Origin: Gimesia sp.
Lineage (GTDB): Bacteria > Planctomycetota > Planctomycetia > Planctomycetales > Planctomycetaceae
Length of the DNA stretch: 64,000 nucleotides
NCBI RefSeq assembly: GCF_040219335.1
Contig: NZ_JAVJSQ010000019.1
Coordinates: 1-64,000 of the forward strand
Direction of reading: 5' to 3'
Positions 8,298-17,048 of the stretch are shown here, piece by piece (position 1 is the first letter of the stretch; each line of letters begins with the position of its first letter). Made by a program: the position numbers and the translations under genes. Under the pieces are notes generated by a model. That model was given only the letters and a program-made list of their open reading frames with translations. It had not been told where the DNA came from and ran no database searches.

Positions 8298-9734
8298 GTG
8301 CTGGAAATACCTGTACTTCGCTGGGGTACCCCTTACGAAAGTTTCGACCAACAGGAAGTCGTTCATTTTGAAACAGGCGAGCCTCTCGCCAAAGTGCATC
8401 AGGCCAACGCCGGTCTGGTGAAAATGGACATGCGGAAAGCACAGCGGGCACGCGACCTGCTGCGAGAGATTCCGATTCCCAAGCTGCTGGAAATCTGCAA
8501 GAAAGCAGCCGAACTCTACATGACGGCGGAACTTCCGCTGGGCAACGGAACACAGACTCCCGAAGAGTTCTGCCGGATTCAGTCTGCCAGTACCGGGATG
8601 CCCGAGTGGATGTGTGCCAGCAACATGAAGAAGGTTTCCTTCGTGCTGGAACACATGGACGAGATTCTCGACGCCCTGACCCGCGGTCTGCCACTGGATA
8701 TTCTGACAAAGGGGTATGGTAAAGAAGAGCGTGGCGTGATGCTGAGCTATCAGGCCAATTCGCCGGTACTGGGACTCGTGCTACCTTCTAACTCACCAGG
8801 CGTGCACACACTCTGGATGCCGATCCTGCCGATGCAGATCGGCCTGGTACTGAAGCCGGGATCATCTGAGCCCTGGACCCCTTATCGGATGACCGAAGCC
8901 TTCTGCCAGGCGGGGATTCCGCGGGAATGTATCTCCGTCTATCCGGGACCTCACGATGTGGGTTCCACGGTGACCGAGCTCTGTAAGCGGGTGATGGTCT
9001 TCGGCGGTCAGCAGACCATCGATAAGTACAAGGCGAACCCGAACGTGCAGGCGCACGGTCCCGGATTTAGTAAGATTCTGATTGGCGACGATGTTGTGGA
9101 CCAGTGGGAAGATTACCTCGACCTGATCGTGGACAGTATCTACCTGAACGGTGGTCGCAGTTGCGTCAACGCATCCGGCGTCTGGGCATCGCGGCATACT
9201 GAAGAGATTGCAGACGCGATCGCCAAACGGCTGGGACCGGTTGGACCAACCTCGATGACCGATCCCGAAGCTCCATTGGCTGCGTTCACCATGACCGGTG
9301 CCGCCAAGGCGATGAATGGTCAGATTGAAGAAGGACTCAAAGAGTCCGGCGTGACCGAAGTGACTGAAAAGTATCGCGACGGTGATCGATTGATCGAGAT
9401 GGAACGCTGCGATTATCTGCGTCCGACCATCGTGCACTGTGACAATCCCGACGCGACGCTGGCGAACACCGAGTACATGTTCCCCATGGCATCGGTCGTG
9501 AAATGCGAACAGAAAGACATGCTGAAAAAGATCGGCATGACGCTGGTCTGCTCTGTATTTACTGAAGATCAGGACTGGACGCAGCAGCTGCTGGATGCAA
9601 CACAGATCGACCGGTTGAATATCGGTCCGGTGAAGACGAATGCTCTGAACTGGTTGCAGCCGCACGAAGGGAATATTGTCGAATTCCTGTTCCGGGCGCG
9701 TGCCTTCCAGAACGAACCTCCGGCCGCTCACTGA
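8298..9734 (+). CDS. Aldehyde dehydrogenase-fold protein, likely acyl reductase
   Basis: A 478-residue ALDH-superfamily protein. A Rossmann-type cofactor segment is visible (VLPSNSPG, LVLKPGSSEP). The nucleophile is Cys289 in NGGRSCVNAS. Where oxidising ALDHs have the general base in ELGGK, this protein reads HGPGFSK, so the Glu is absent. That is typical of acylating or reducing members such as LuxC, which form or release thioester intermediates. The start is the GTG at 8298, 7 bases after AAAGGAT; a TTG at 8274 lacks a ribosome site. It follows the adenylate-forming gene by 151 bases in the same direction, suggesting a two-component carboxylate reductase. No luxAB-like genes are nearby. Confidence 0.75.
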   Translation: MLEIPVLRWGTPYESFDQQEVVHFETGEPLAKVHQANAGLVKMDMRKAQRARDLLREIPIPKLLEICKKAAELYMTAELPLGNGTQTPEEFCRIQSASTGMPEWMCASNMKKVSFVLEHMDEILDALTRGLPLDILTKGYGKEERGVMLSYQANSPVLGLVLPSNSPGVHTLWMPILPMQIGLVLKPGSSEPWTPYRMTEAFCQAGIPRECISVYPGPHDVGSTVTELCKRVMVFGGQQTIDKYKANPNVQAHGPGFSKILIGDDVVDQWEDYLDLIVDSIYLNGGRSCVNASGVWASRHTEEIADAIAKRLGPVGPTSMTDPEAPLAAFTMTGAAKAMNGQIEEGLKESGVTEVTEKYRDGDRLIEMERCDYLRPTIVHCDNPDATLANTEYMFPMASVVKCEQKDMLKKIGMTLVCSVFTEDQDWTQQLLDATQIDRLNIGPVKTNALNWLQPHEGNIVEFLFRARAFQNEPPAAH

Positions 9735-9785
9735 GCCGGCCAGGTTACATGTTTCGAATTCTCACTGCAGACCGTCTGGTGAAAA

Positions 9786-10841
9786 TCAGGCGGTCTGAAT
9801 CAGTGAGGAGTGAGTCTGCTCCCGGATCTGGCTGGCCAGTGCTTCAGGAGAATCTGACATCAACCATTGCACGATTCGCCAGTCGGACCACCGCGGATCG
9901 GGATCGCTGGAAGGACCTGCGATGAAGCCGAGGTGTCCCCCCTGCTCTGTGAGATACAGGGTGACCTTGTCGTGGTTCGCGAGTTTTTCAATCGCGGGCT
10001 GGTAGGATTCAAACGGGATCAGCGGGTCGTCCTTGGCGGAGATAATCAGCGTCGGAACCGAGATTTCCGGCAGGACATCACAGGGGCTGCAGCGGTTGTA
10101 ATAATCTTCGGCAGACTCAAAACCGGCCAGCGGTGCAGTGAACTGATCGTCGAATTCAAGTAGCGTGCGTGGATAGTTCGCTCCGGTGATTTTGTGAGTG
10201 TGTTCCTGGTACTGATGCGACTTGCGGATCTGTTTGATGAGGTTCGTTACAAAGTGCCGCTGGTAGCGACCGAATAGAGGTTTGCCAAATACATGGACAC
10301 TTTCTGCGAGGCGGAGCGGCGGATTGAGGACCAGCGCCCGATCGACGAGTTCCGAACCCGGTTTGTGACGGGCAAGGTAATTCAGTGTGATTGTGCCGCC
10401 GAGGGAAAAACCCACGACGCCGATCGGCGAACGCGGGCACATGAACTCGATCTGTTCGAGGGCGACCTGCAGGTCGTGAAAGCTGCCGGCGTGGTACGGA
10501 GATTTAGCAAGTCCCGTCCCTGCCCCACAGCCGCGGAGATCCATGCGAAACACACGAACTCCCCGCGCATTCAGCTTATGTGCCAGGCGGATCATGTAAG
10601 AACTCTGGTGACATCCCGACAAGCCGTGCAGCAGGATTACTACGCGGTCCCCCGGTTTCCAGGGGCCCGGGCAGTCATCGTGCAGAATCAACAGGTCGCT
10701 GTCAGGCAGGCGGCACGAATGCTGCTCTGCCTGATAGGGCGTTTTCACACGCGAGTGAAACTGCCCTACGATCGTCTGCAGATGAGGGTTTTTATAGAGA
10801 CGATGCGGCACAAACGGTGGAAATACCAGATCACTCTTCAT
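9786..10841 (-). CDS. yheT: Alpha/beta hydrolase, YheT family
   Basis: A 351-residue alpha/beta-fold hydrolase. Its N-terminal signature PPFVPHRLYKNPHLQTIVG is characteristic of the YheT/ABHD1-3 family. The nucleophile elbow GFSLGG places Ser146; the acid is in SAKDDPLIP and the His in EQGGHLGF. An HGLSG oxyanion segment is near residue 72. Family members are thought to be esterases acting on lipids, but the substrate is unknown here. No signal peptide is visible. It is convergent with the dehydrogenase gene 51 bases away and probably transcribed with, or just after, the SDR gene upstream (10881-11609). Confidence 0.88.
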   Translation of the reverse strand: MKSDLVFPPFVPHRLYKNPHLQTIVGQFHSRVKTPYQAEQHSCRLPDSDLLILHDDCPGPWKPGDRVVILLHGLSGCHQSSYMIRLAHKLNARGVRVFRMDLRGCGAGTGLAKSPYHAGSFHDLQVALEQIEFMCPRSPIGVVGFSLGGTITLNYLARHKPGSELVDRALVLNPPLRLAESVHVFGKPLFGRYQRHFVTNLIKQIRKSHQYQEHTHKITGANYPRTLLEFDDQFTAPLAGFESAEDYYNRCSPCDVLPEISVPTLIISAKDDPLIPFESYQPAIEKLANHDKVTLYLTEQGGHLGFIAGPSSDPDPRWSDWRIVQWLMSDSPEALASQIREQTHSSLIQTA

Positions 10842-10880
10842 TCAGCTTGATTCCTGCGGAACACACTTGAAATTAGCGAA

Positions 10881-11609
10881 TCAGACGAAGGCCGCGGTGG
10901 TCGGCTTGATGGTCAGATCCTGAACGTGAGCACGAGGCGGTAACTGGCTGATCATCAAAACGGCAGCAGCAACGTCCTCGGGCTGCAGAATTTTGGCGCG
11001 ATGTTCTTTGCTGACGGGCACAGGCCGTTCGTCCAGAATCGGAGTTTCAACTTCACCCGGGTATATGGTGGAAACTCGAATCCCACGGTCTTTTTCCTCC
11101 TGGGCGACGGTGGTTCCCAGCGCAGTCATCGCAAACTTGGATGCATTATAGGCGACGCCGCCGAGCAGAGCAGCCCGCAAACCGGAAATCGAACAGATAT
11201 TAATGATCAGTCCGTCCTGGCGTTCCCGCATCTGGGGCAAAACCGCCTGCATGCAGTTGAAAGCTCCGGTCGCGTTAACAGTCATCAGGCGATCCCAGTC
11301 CTCCGGGGAGACAACTTCCATGGAGCGGTCTCGGCAGTTGATGCCGGCACAATGGACGAGGATGTCAATCTGGCCCAGTTTCTCGTTGGCTGCTTTGAAG
11401 AAAGCCGCAACGCTGTCACGATCGGCGACATCGATCACATGGTAGTCAACTTTGCCTTCGGCCTTGGCAGCAACTTTCTCCAGTGGTTCCTGACGACGGC
11501 CACCCACGACGACATCCGCACCGGCCTGGGCTAATATGAGGGCACAGGCCTCTCCGATTCCAGTCCCTCCCCCGGTAACAACAACTTTCTTATTTTCTAA
11601 TCCTGGCAT
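10881..11609 (-). CDS. Short-chain dehydrogenase/reductase
   Basis: A 242-residue classical SDR. The NAD(P) glycine motif TGGGTGIG is near residues 12-19, followed by 'HCAGIN' (the NNAG position), Ser in CSISG, and the catalytic pair in YNASK. The length is typical. The start at 11609 (MPGLENKK) is preferred over a codon five residues upstream because the beta-1 strand follows directly. The cofactor-distal segment does not reveal the substrate. It lies 39 bases upstream of the YheT-type hydrolase on the same strand and may be co-transcribed with it. Confidence 0.88.
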   Translation of the reverse strand: MPGLENKKVVVTGGGTGIGEACALILAQAGADVVVGGRRQEPLEKVAAKAEGKVDYHVIDVADRDSVAAFFKAANEKLGQIDILVHCAGINCRDRSMEVVSPEDWDRLMTVNATGAFNCMQAVLPQMRERQDGLIINICSISGLRAALLGGVAYNASKFAMTALGTTVAQEEKDRGIRVSTIYPGEVETPILDERPVPVSKEHRAKILQPEDVAAAVLMISQLPPRAHVQDLTIKPTTAAFV

Positions 11610-11739
11610 GTTTCTGTTTCTCAATCTGGTGATATAGACAGGTGGGTCAATTCAAGGCGGGTCCTCAGTTGGAACCTGTCCCAATCTTACGAAAAATCAG
11701 ATTGAAAAGAAATGATGTGCAGAGGGAAACCGGGATAAT

Positions 11740-12180
11740 TCAGGCTTCCGCAGGCGTCTGTACAGAGGGTTTTCGACGCGGGGGCGCGAAGAGAAATGTG
11801 AGCAGAACCAGCAGCCCGAACAGCGTATAGCAGACCGTAAAGACCCAGGGAGCCGCATCGAAAAAGAGCGCATCATGGACCCAACTGGCAATAAAATCAC
11901 CCTCATAAGAGGTTTCTCCCGCCTGGTCACGCAACCATTTTTCCAGCGTGGTCAGCGGACAGACGATACCCAGCAGGGATTCGGCTACGACGAACAGAAT
12001 CGAACCCAGGTGGATCAGCCGGAATTTGAAATTGCGAATCCAGTTCCATCCGGCCAGGGCGCCGAGCATGATCAGCAACTGTCCGATCAGAACGAACAGC
12101 ACAAAGGTGAAGTGAATCACCACAATGGTATCCGCGGCCAGCTTGCTCAGAAATTGGGTATCGTGAAAATTCATCTCCAC
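11740..12180 (-). CDS. DUF2784 family membrane protein
   Basis: A 146-residue inner-membrane protein. Four hydrophobic segments are visible, roughly residues 14-42, 52-72, 92-100 (weak) and 108-132. The family pattern of DUF2784 is recognisable: an N-terminal 'VIHFTFVLFVLIGQ', then 'HLGSILFVVAESLLGIVCPLTTLEKWLR', where the Cys-Pro-Leu-Thr-x-x-Glu block is diagnostic. No function is established for the family. It stands alone, about 130 bases beyond the SDR gene start. Confidence 0.82.
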   Translation of the reverse strand: MEMNFHDTQFLSKLAADTIVVIHFTFVLFVLIGQLLIMLGALAGWNWIRNFKFRLIHLGSILFVVAESLLGIVCPLTTLEKWLRDQAGETSYEGDFIASWVHDALFFDAAPWVFTVCYTLFGLLVLLTFLFAPPRRKPSVQTPAEA

Positions 12181-12450
12181 TTCTTCACTTCTTCCAGCGA
12201 GACAGGAAACTGTAGACGGGAATAACTTTTAATCCAGAGGCTCTCTCTTAGGAGACGCCGGGTTGATTGAATATTCCTGAAAATGAGAGAGAATTCTCAA
12301 ATTGTACCGAACTGGACTCTGAGTGGCGATTTGTGAAAATGAAGTTATGATGATTGGCAGCACGACTTATATTCAGTTCAAGGAGACTTCGCTATAATGG
12401 CGTTGAGTTCCGAATGACCGTCGATATCATGCTCAATCGATGAGTCAGCC

Positions 12451-13527
12451 ATGAAGATGGATATAGGTGTGTTGATGACGGGACGTCGAATTTTGGGAAC
12501 ACGCATCGGAAAAGAAACTGTGAAGTCATCCGCAGAACAGCAACAGAATGAGGGACGCTCTGCCTCGGCGAAGTCTTCAGTCGCAGCAGACGCGCGTTCT
12601 ACTAATCGCGGGACGGAAACGCTGATGAGAAAAGTGCGGCGGGGACGATTACGGTTACCGATCACCTTAAGTGTCGTACTGATGATCCTGAACGTCGCAC
12701 TCATGGTGTTCTGGATCATTCTGGCGGCGCAAATCTACTGGTGGACGGCCCTGGCGATCGGTACGGTCGTCTTCGTGTTGATTCTGGTGGGACTCTCGCT
12801 GTATCTCGTGCTGACCATCAAGGAAGTTCGCCTGAATCAACGTCAGTCTGATTTTATCGACAGTGTGACGCACGAACTGAAAACACCACTCGCTTCGCTG
12901 AGACTTTACCTGGAAACACTACAGCTTCGTCAGCTTTCTGATGAGCAGCGAGGCGAATTTTATGTCACGATGAAGACTGAGCTGGAACGACTGGATCATC
13001 TGATTTCGCAGCTCCTGGAGGTGAAACGTCTGGATGCGCTGGGGATGCAGTCCGATCCGGAAGACATTCTGCTGGAACCTTTGATTCGCCACTGTGCCAA
13101 GCTGGAATGTAATCGTCGTCAACTGGATATCGACCAGGTATGCGAGTTCGATTTTGAGGCCGCCACGGTACATACACGCAGAATTCTACTGGAAATGATC
13201 TTTCGCAACGTGATCGACAATGCCATCAAGTATGGCGGTGATGTGCCGAAGGTTCAGATTCAAGTTCGCGTGAGCAGTGGTGGCCGGGTGATTTCCCGAG
13301 TGATGGATAATGGCGAAGGGGTCGATCCGGAAATCCGCAAAGAGATCTTTAAAATCTTCTATCGAGGCGAAAGTGAGCTGGAGCGGCGCAAAACAGGAAC
13401 GGGACTGGGCCTGTATATTGTACGGACACTGGTACATCTGCTGGGCGGCAAAGTCACCGTACATGATCGACTGGACCAGGCCGGGAGCGTATTTGCCATC
13501 GATTTGCCAGGGAAAGCGGAAGCATGA
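12451..13527 (+). CDS. Sensor histidine kinase
   Basis: A 358-residue membrane kinase. Two transmembrane helices, about 70-93 and 98-121, are separated by only a few residues, so there is essentially no periplasmic sensor domain. The HisKA box VTHELKTPLASL carries the phospho-acceptor His141. The ATPase domain shows the N box NVIDNAIKYG, G1 MDNGEGVD, an F segment, and G2 GTGLGLYIV. A hydrophilic N-terminal stretch of about 60 residues may be partly untranslated; an internal Met precedes RKVRRGRLR. Its stop overlaps the start of the response regulator by four bases (ATGA), so the pair is coupled. Sensing is probably within the membrane or through a partner. Confidence 0.9.
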   Translation: MKMDIGVLMTGRRILGTRIGKETVKSSAEQQQNEGRSASAKSSVAADARSTNRGTETLMRKVRRGRLRLPITLSVVLMILNVALMVFWIILAAQIYWWTALAIGTVVFVLILVGLSLYLVLTIKEVRLNQRQSDFIDSVTHELKTPLASLRLYLETLQLRQLSDEQRGEFYVTMKTELERLDHLISQLLEVKRLDALGMQSDPEDILLEPLIRHCAKLECNRRQLDIDQVCEFDFEAATVHTRRILLEMIFRNVIDNAIKYGGDVPKVQIQVRVSSGGRVISRVMDNGEGVDPEIRKEIFKIFYRGESELERRKTGTGLGLYIVRTLVHLLGGKVTVHDRLDQAGSVFAIDLPGKAEA

Positions 13528-14258
13528 AGTTACTTGTTGTTGAAGACGAAAAAGCACTCGCACAGGGTTTAAAGTTCAACTTCGAACAGGAAGGTTATAC
13601 GGTACTGACTGCCGAGGACGGTCCCACTGCGATCCGTCATTTCGAAGAATGCTATGAGTCGGACGGGGAGAGTATTGACCTGGTCGTACTGGACCTGATG
13701 CTGCCGGGAATGAGCGGATATGAAATTGCCAAGGAGATCCGCCGGATCGACGAAGTCGTGCCAATCCTGGTCCTCAGTGCCCGCGAGCTGAGTGAAGACA
13801 AGGCCTACGCCTTCGATTGCGGGACCGATCAGTATATGACGAAGCCGTTCGCCCTGCCCGAACTGTTGAGCCGCGTCAAGAACCTGCTCAAGCGGAAAAG
13901 CCTGGTCCAGAAAGCACCAGTCACGACGCGGAAGATGCCCAATGAATACCAGTTCGGTAATGTGACGGTGGACTTTGAAGCATTTGAAATCGAAGTCGAT
14001 GGCGAGAGGAAAAGCCTGACCAACCTGGAGTTGCGGCTGCTCCAGTATTTCATCGAGCATGAGGGAATGGTGCTGACGCGAGCCCAGATTCTGGACGACG
14101 TCTGGGGCGAGCAATCTGCCTTTGTGACCACCCGTACCATCGATAATTTCGTGCTGCGGCTGCGAAAACTGGTCGAGAGCAATCCTGCCGAACCAGTGCA
14201 CATTGTTTCCGTACGTGGGGCCGGATATCGCTTCATGCCGGAAGAAATGTCGGAGTGA
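13524..14258 (+). CDS. OmpR/PhoB-family response regulator
   Basis: A 244-residue two-domain regulator. The receiver domain has the acidic pair near residues 7-8, the phosphorylated Asp57 in LVVLDLMLPG, the Ser switch in LVLSAREL, and the Lys in YMTKPF. The C-terminal winged-helix effector domain (about 145-240) includes LTNLELRLLQYF and the recognition-helix segment TTRTIDNFVLRLRKLVE. It overlaps the histidine kinase gene by ATGA and is surely its partner. A TTGACA-N5-TTGACA direct repeat 73 bases after the stop, ahead of the desaturase gene, has the geometry of an OmpR-family site. Confidence 0.93.
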   Translation: MKLLVVEDEKALAQGLKFNFEQEGYTVLTAEDGPTAIRHFEECYESDGESIDLVVLDLMLPGMSGYEIAKEIRRIDEVVPILVLSARELSEDKAYAFDCGTDQYMTKPFALPELLSRVKNLLKRKSLVQKAPVTTRKMPNEYQFGNVTVDFEAFEIEVDGERKSLTNLELRLLQYFIEHEGMVLTRAQILDDVWGEQSAFVTTRTIDNFVLRLRKLVESNPAEPVHIVSVRGAGYRFMPEEMSE

Positions 14259-14330
14259 TCGAGTGGACAAGTGTGCGATTTCTTGAGGGTTTTCGGCTCT
14301 AAGCCCTGAAATTGCAGACTTTTTTTAACT

Positions 14331-14347
14331 TTGACATAACTTTGACA
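14331..14347 (+). promoter_or_regulatory. Candidate OmpR-family binding site (TTGACA-N5-TTGACA)
   Basis: Two TTGACA hexamers at 14331-14336 and 14342-14347 are spaced 11 bases start to start, one helical turn, as in PhoB/PhoP-type sites. The site lies between the response regulator gene and the desaturase start at 14476. Either hexamer could alternatively serve as a -35 element, though I see no good -10 at the proper distance. Confidence 0.45.
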
Positions 14348-14475
14348 ATTATATGACCCTTCCCAGACACCTCGTGACGAACTCATTGTTAGAATTCCGC
14401 CCAAGTGAGAGATCAGCGGAAGTCTGGTTTCTGCAAATAAACCATCAAGACATCTAACGAAACGATGAGGATATT

Positions 14476-15483
14476 ATGGCGAGTGTCATCTTAGAGCAAC
14501 CTCCTGAGAATCAATCCACGGTTACAGCTCAGCCGAAGAAATCCAAAAAACGCGAAGAGCGCGAGCAGATCATTTCCAGGTTCCACAAAGAGAACCTGAA
14601 ATGGAGTAATGTGGACTGGGTCATTCTGTTGTGGATGGCAGGCATTCACATCGGTGCTGTCGCGGCGTTTTTCTTCATCTCCTGGCAGGCCGTCGTGACC
14701 TGTCTGGTACTGCACTGGGCCACCGCCAGTATTGGCATCTGCCTGGGCTACCACCGTTACCTCTCACATAAATCCATGAAGCTGCGTGCTCCTGCTGAGT
14801 TCTTCGTGTTGCTCTGTGGCGTGCTGTCGGGCGAAGGTTCACCGCTGACCTGGGCCGCGACTCATCGCCTGCATCACCAGAAATCTGACAAGCACGGTGA
14901 TCCGCACTCTCCGTTTGAGGGAACCTTCTGGTCTCACCTGCTCTGGCTGTTCGTTTATCGCAGCAAGGAAGTCAACCAGAAGTTCTTCGAGCACTATGTG
15001 CCCGACATGAAAGATCGTAAGATGCTGCAGTTCTTCGAAAAGACCTACGGACTCTGGGTGGTTGGTTCCGGCTTCGTCCTGTTCGGCATTGGATACGCAA
15101 TGGGCGGAATGTACATGGCCTGGTCAATGCTGCTCTGGGGCCTGTGTGCCCGGATGGCATTTGTTTACAACTCAACCTGGTTTGTGAACTCCGCGACACA
15201 CCTGTGGGGTTACCGCAACTATGAAACGACCGATCAGTCCAAGAACCTGTGGTGGGTCGCAATCGTCGCTTACGGCGAAGGCTGGCATAACAATCACCAC
15301 GCCCATCCTTCCGTGGCACCCGCCGGTCACCGCAAATGGGAATTCGACATTACCTGGTGGTCCATCAAAGCACTGCGGGCTATCGGGCAGGCATACGATG
15401 TTAACGATCGGATTCCTCAGAAGAATGCCGAGCCGGAAATTGATCCGGAGCCTGGTAAGAACGGTATCGTAGTCGCGAAGTAA
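14476..15483 (+). CDS. Acyl-CoA desaturase (delta-9 type)
   Basis: A 335-residue membrane di-iron desaturase that introduces a double bond into a fatty acyl chain. The three histidine boxes are clear: HRYLSH at 93-98, HRLHH at 130-134, and HNNHH at 271-275, the arrangement of stearoyl-CoA desaturases. Hydrophobic segments near 48-70, 72-90, 190-210 and 210-230 make the membrane part. A charged N-terminal tail of about 45 residues precedes them. The ATG at 14476 follows GAGGAT. A strong terminator follows the stop. It sits directly downstream of the two-component pair, which might control membrane fluidity through it; that link is inference. Confidence 0.92.
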   Translation: MASVILEQPPENQSTVTAQPKKSKKREEREQIISRFHKENLKWSNVDWVILLWMAGIHIGAVAAFFFISWQAVVTCLVLHWATASIGICLGYHRYLSHKSMKLRAPAEFFVLLCGVLSGEGSPLTWAATHRLHHQKSDKHGDPHSPFEGTFWSHLLWLFVYRSKEVNQKFFEHYVPDMKDRKMLQFFEKTYGLWVVGSGFVLFGIGYAMGGMYMAWSMLLWGLCARMAFVYNSTWFVNSATHLWGYRNYETTDQSKNLWWVAIVAYGEGWHNNHHAHPSVAPAGHRKWEFDITWWSIKALRAIGQAYDVNDRIPQKNAEPEIDPEPGKNGIVVAK

Positions 15484-15506
15484 ACACGTTCATTGAATAA
15501 ATATTG

Positions 15507-15546
15507 AAAAAGCCCTGACTGGCGAAAACCGGTCAGGGCTTTTTTT
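15507..15546 (+). terminator. Rho-independent terminator after the desaturase
   Basis: GCCCTGACTGG pairs with CCGGTCAGGGC around a CGAAAA loop, followed by a run of T. An A-rich stretch precedes the stem, so it may also work for the convergent amidase gene. Confidence 0.92.
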
Positions 15547-15572
15547 ATGCATGAATGAGATTAAAGAGGATG

Positions 15573-16904
15573 TCAGCCTTGTTTAATCTGTTCCAGATAC
15601 CCCGGTCTTAAGACGTTTTCGCACCACTGAGCGGCTTTGAGCAGATCGTCAAATTTATCGGGATGTCCAGTGATCTGGATTCCCAGCGGCAGGCCGGTCT
15701 CACTGACAGCGACCGGAATGGTGATCGTCGGGAAACCGGTCAGGCTCCAGGGGGCATTCATACCAGGATTCCCGGTCGTTGTCGTGTCGGGAGCTGCTCC
15801 AAAGGTGGCGGGAGAGATCAGGATTTCGGAACGGGCGAAACAGCGTCGCATGATCTGGCTGATTGTATTCTGGTAGTCCAGGCAGGCCTGATAGCGTTCC
15901 TGGGAAACTCCCCTGCCCGCTTCGAGGACGTCGCTGATCGCAGGACCATAATGTTCCCGGTTCTGTTCGTAATCCTCGCCTAACTGGTGCAACATTTCGT
16001 ACTGCATCAGGCTCAAGTGCTCTTCCAGGATCGAATCAAATTCGGATGGCAGTGGACATTCTCGAATCGGAGCACCAGCGGCGTTCAGTTCATCGGAAGC
16101 CATTGTGAGCGCCTGTTGCATTTCGGGTTCCGCACGCGCTGAGAAAAAACCGGAAAGCCAGCCGATCCGCGGTGGTTCGATCACCGGCTCCACGAGTAAT
16201 GGCAGATATGTCGCCTGGTCGGTCATACAGTCCAGCATGATAACCAGGTCAACCACGGTTTGGGCAATCGGTCCGACATGATCCAGATGATCCGAGAGCA
16301 GGATGACGCCATTTCGGTCAACCATTCCAAATGTGGGCTTCAGCCCGGCAACTCCGCAATACGCAGCCGGGCGAATGATGGAGCCTCCGGTCTGGGTGCC
16401 CACTGCAGCCAGGCACATGCCTGCAGCGACAGCGGCGGCAGAACCACTTGACGAACCACCAGGCGTGTGTGCCTTGTTCCAGGGGTTACGCGTAGGGGGC
16501 GGATCAAAACTGGCAAGTTGCGTCGTCACTGTTTTGCCGGGAAAGACAGCACCTTCCAGCCGCAAATTAGCGACCAGTCTCGCGTCCTGGGAGGCAGGGG
16601 TCTCGTCGCGCGATTCCAGCCCGGCCCGGGTGGGCATACCTTTGACATCGATGATGTCCTTGATGCCGACGGGGATGCCATGCAGCGGACCCCGCCAGAC
16701 GCCTCGTTGAATTTCCGCGTCCAGTTCATCAGCCTGTTGGAAGGCGGACTCGCGATCAAGGTAAGCCCAGGCGTGGATGACATCTTCTTCCGCATCGATT
16801 TTTCGGAAGCACTGTTCCAGAAGTTCGCGGCACGAGAGCGTGCCTGCCTTGAGGGCCTGTTGTGTGTCTGCGATGGTTTGAGGTGGTGTCTGGAACAGAT
16901 TCAT
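15573..16904 (-). CDS. Amidase signature family protein
   Basis: A 443-residue amidase. The Ser-cisSer-Lys triad is visible: Lys82 in GIKDIID, cis-Ser151 in PGGSSSGSA, and nucleophile Ser175 in QTGGSIIRP. The fold is that of GatA, but the protein stands alone without gatB or gatC neighbours, so it more likely hydrolyses an amide than transamidates tRNA. A GatA role cannot be excluded from sequence alone. No signal peptide is visible. It is convergent with the desaturase gene, and the candidate SRP RNA promoter lies 86 bases from its start in the opposite direction. Confidence 0.88.
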   Translation of the reverse strand: MNLFQTPPQTIADTQQALKAGTLSCRELLEQCFRKIDAEEDVIHAWAYLDRESAFQQADELDAEIQRGVWRGPLHGIPVGIKDIIDVKGMPTRAGLESRDETPASQDARLVANLRLEGAVFPGKTVTTQLASFDPPPTRNPWNKAHTPGGSSSGSAAAVAAGMCLAAVGTQTGGSIIRPAAYCGVAGLKPTFGMVDRNGVILLSDHLDHVGPIAQTVVDLVIMLDCMTDQATYLPLLVEPVIEPPRIGWLSGFFSARAEPEMQQALTMASDELNAAGAPIRECPLPSEFDSILEEHLSLMQYEMLHQLGEDYEQNREHYGPAISDVLEAGRGVSQERYQACLDYQNTISQIMRRCFARSEILISPATFGAAPDTTTTGNPGMNAPWSLTGFPTITIPVAVSETGLPLGIQITGHPDKFDDLLKAAQWCENVLRPGYLEQIKQG

Positions 16905-16989
16905 AATCGGTTTCTGATATATGGGTGCGGATTATCACAGGTTTTTTTGATTTTCAATGATTCCGGGTCGGAAATCAAATGGCAGTGGG

Positions 16990-17017
16990 TTGACGATTGG
17001 AAAATTAGCTCCATAAT
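16990..17017 (+). promoter_or_regulatory. Candidate sigma-70 promoter for the SRP RNA
   Basis: TTGACG at 16990-16995 and CATAAT at 17012-17017, separated by 16 bases, resemble a housekeeping promoter. The predicted start near 17024 would lie just upstream of the terminal stem of the SRP RNA at 17049. Confidence 0.55.
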
Positions 17018-17048
17018 GCATGGTTCACGCGTTGATACGCTATCAATT

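Noticed and set aside
7349-9731. Long minus-strand ORFs opposite the adenylating enzyme and ALDH genes
   Set aside because: They are antisense shadows of two clear enzyme genes and show no recognisable motifs.
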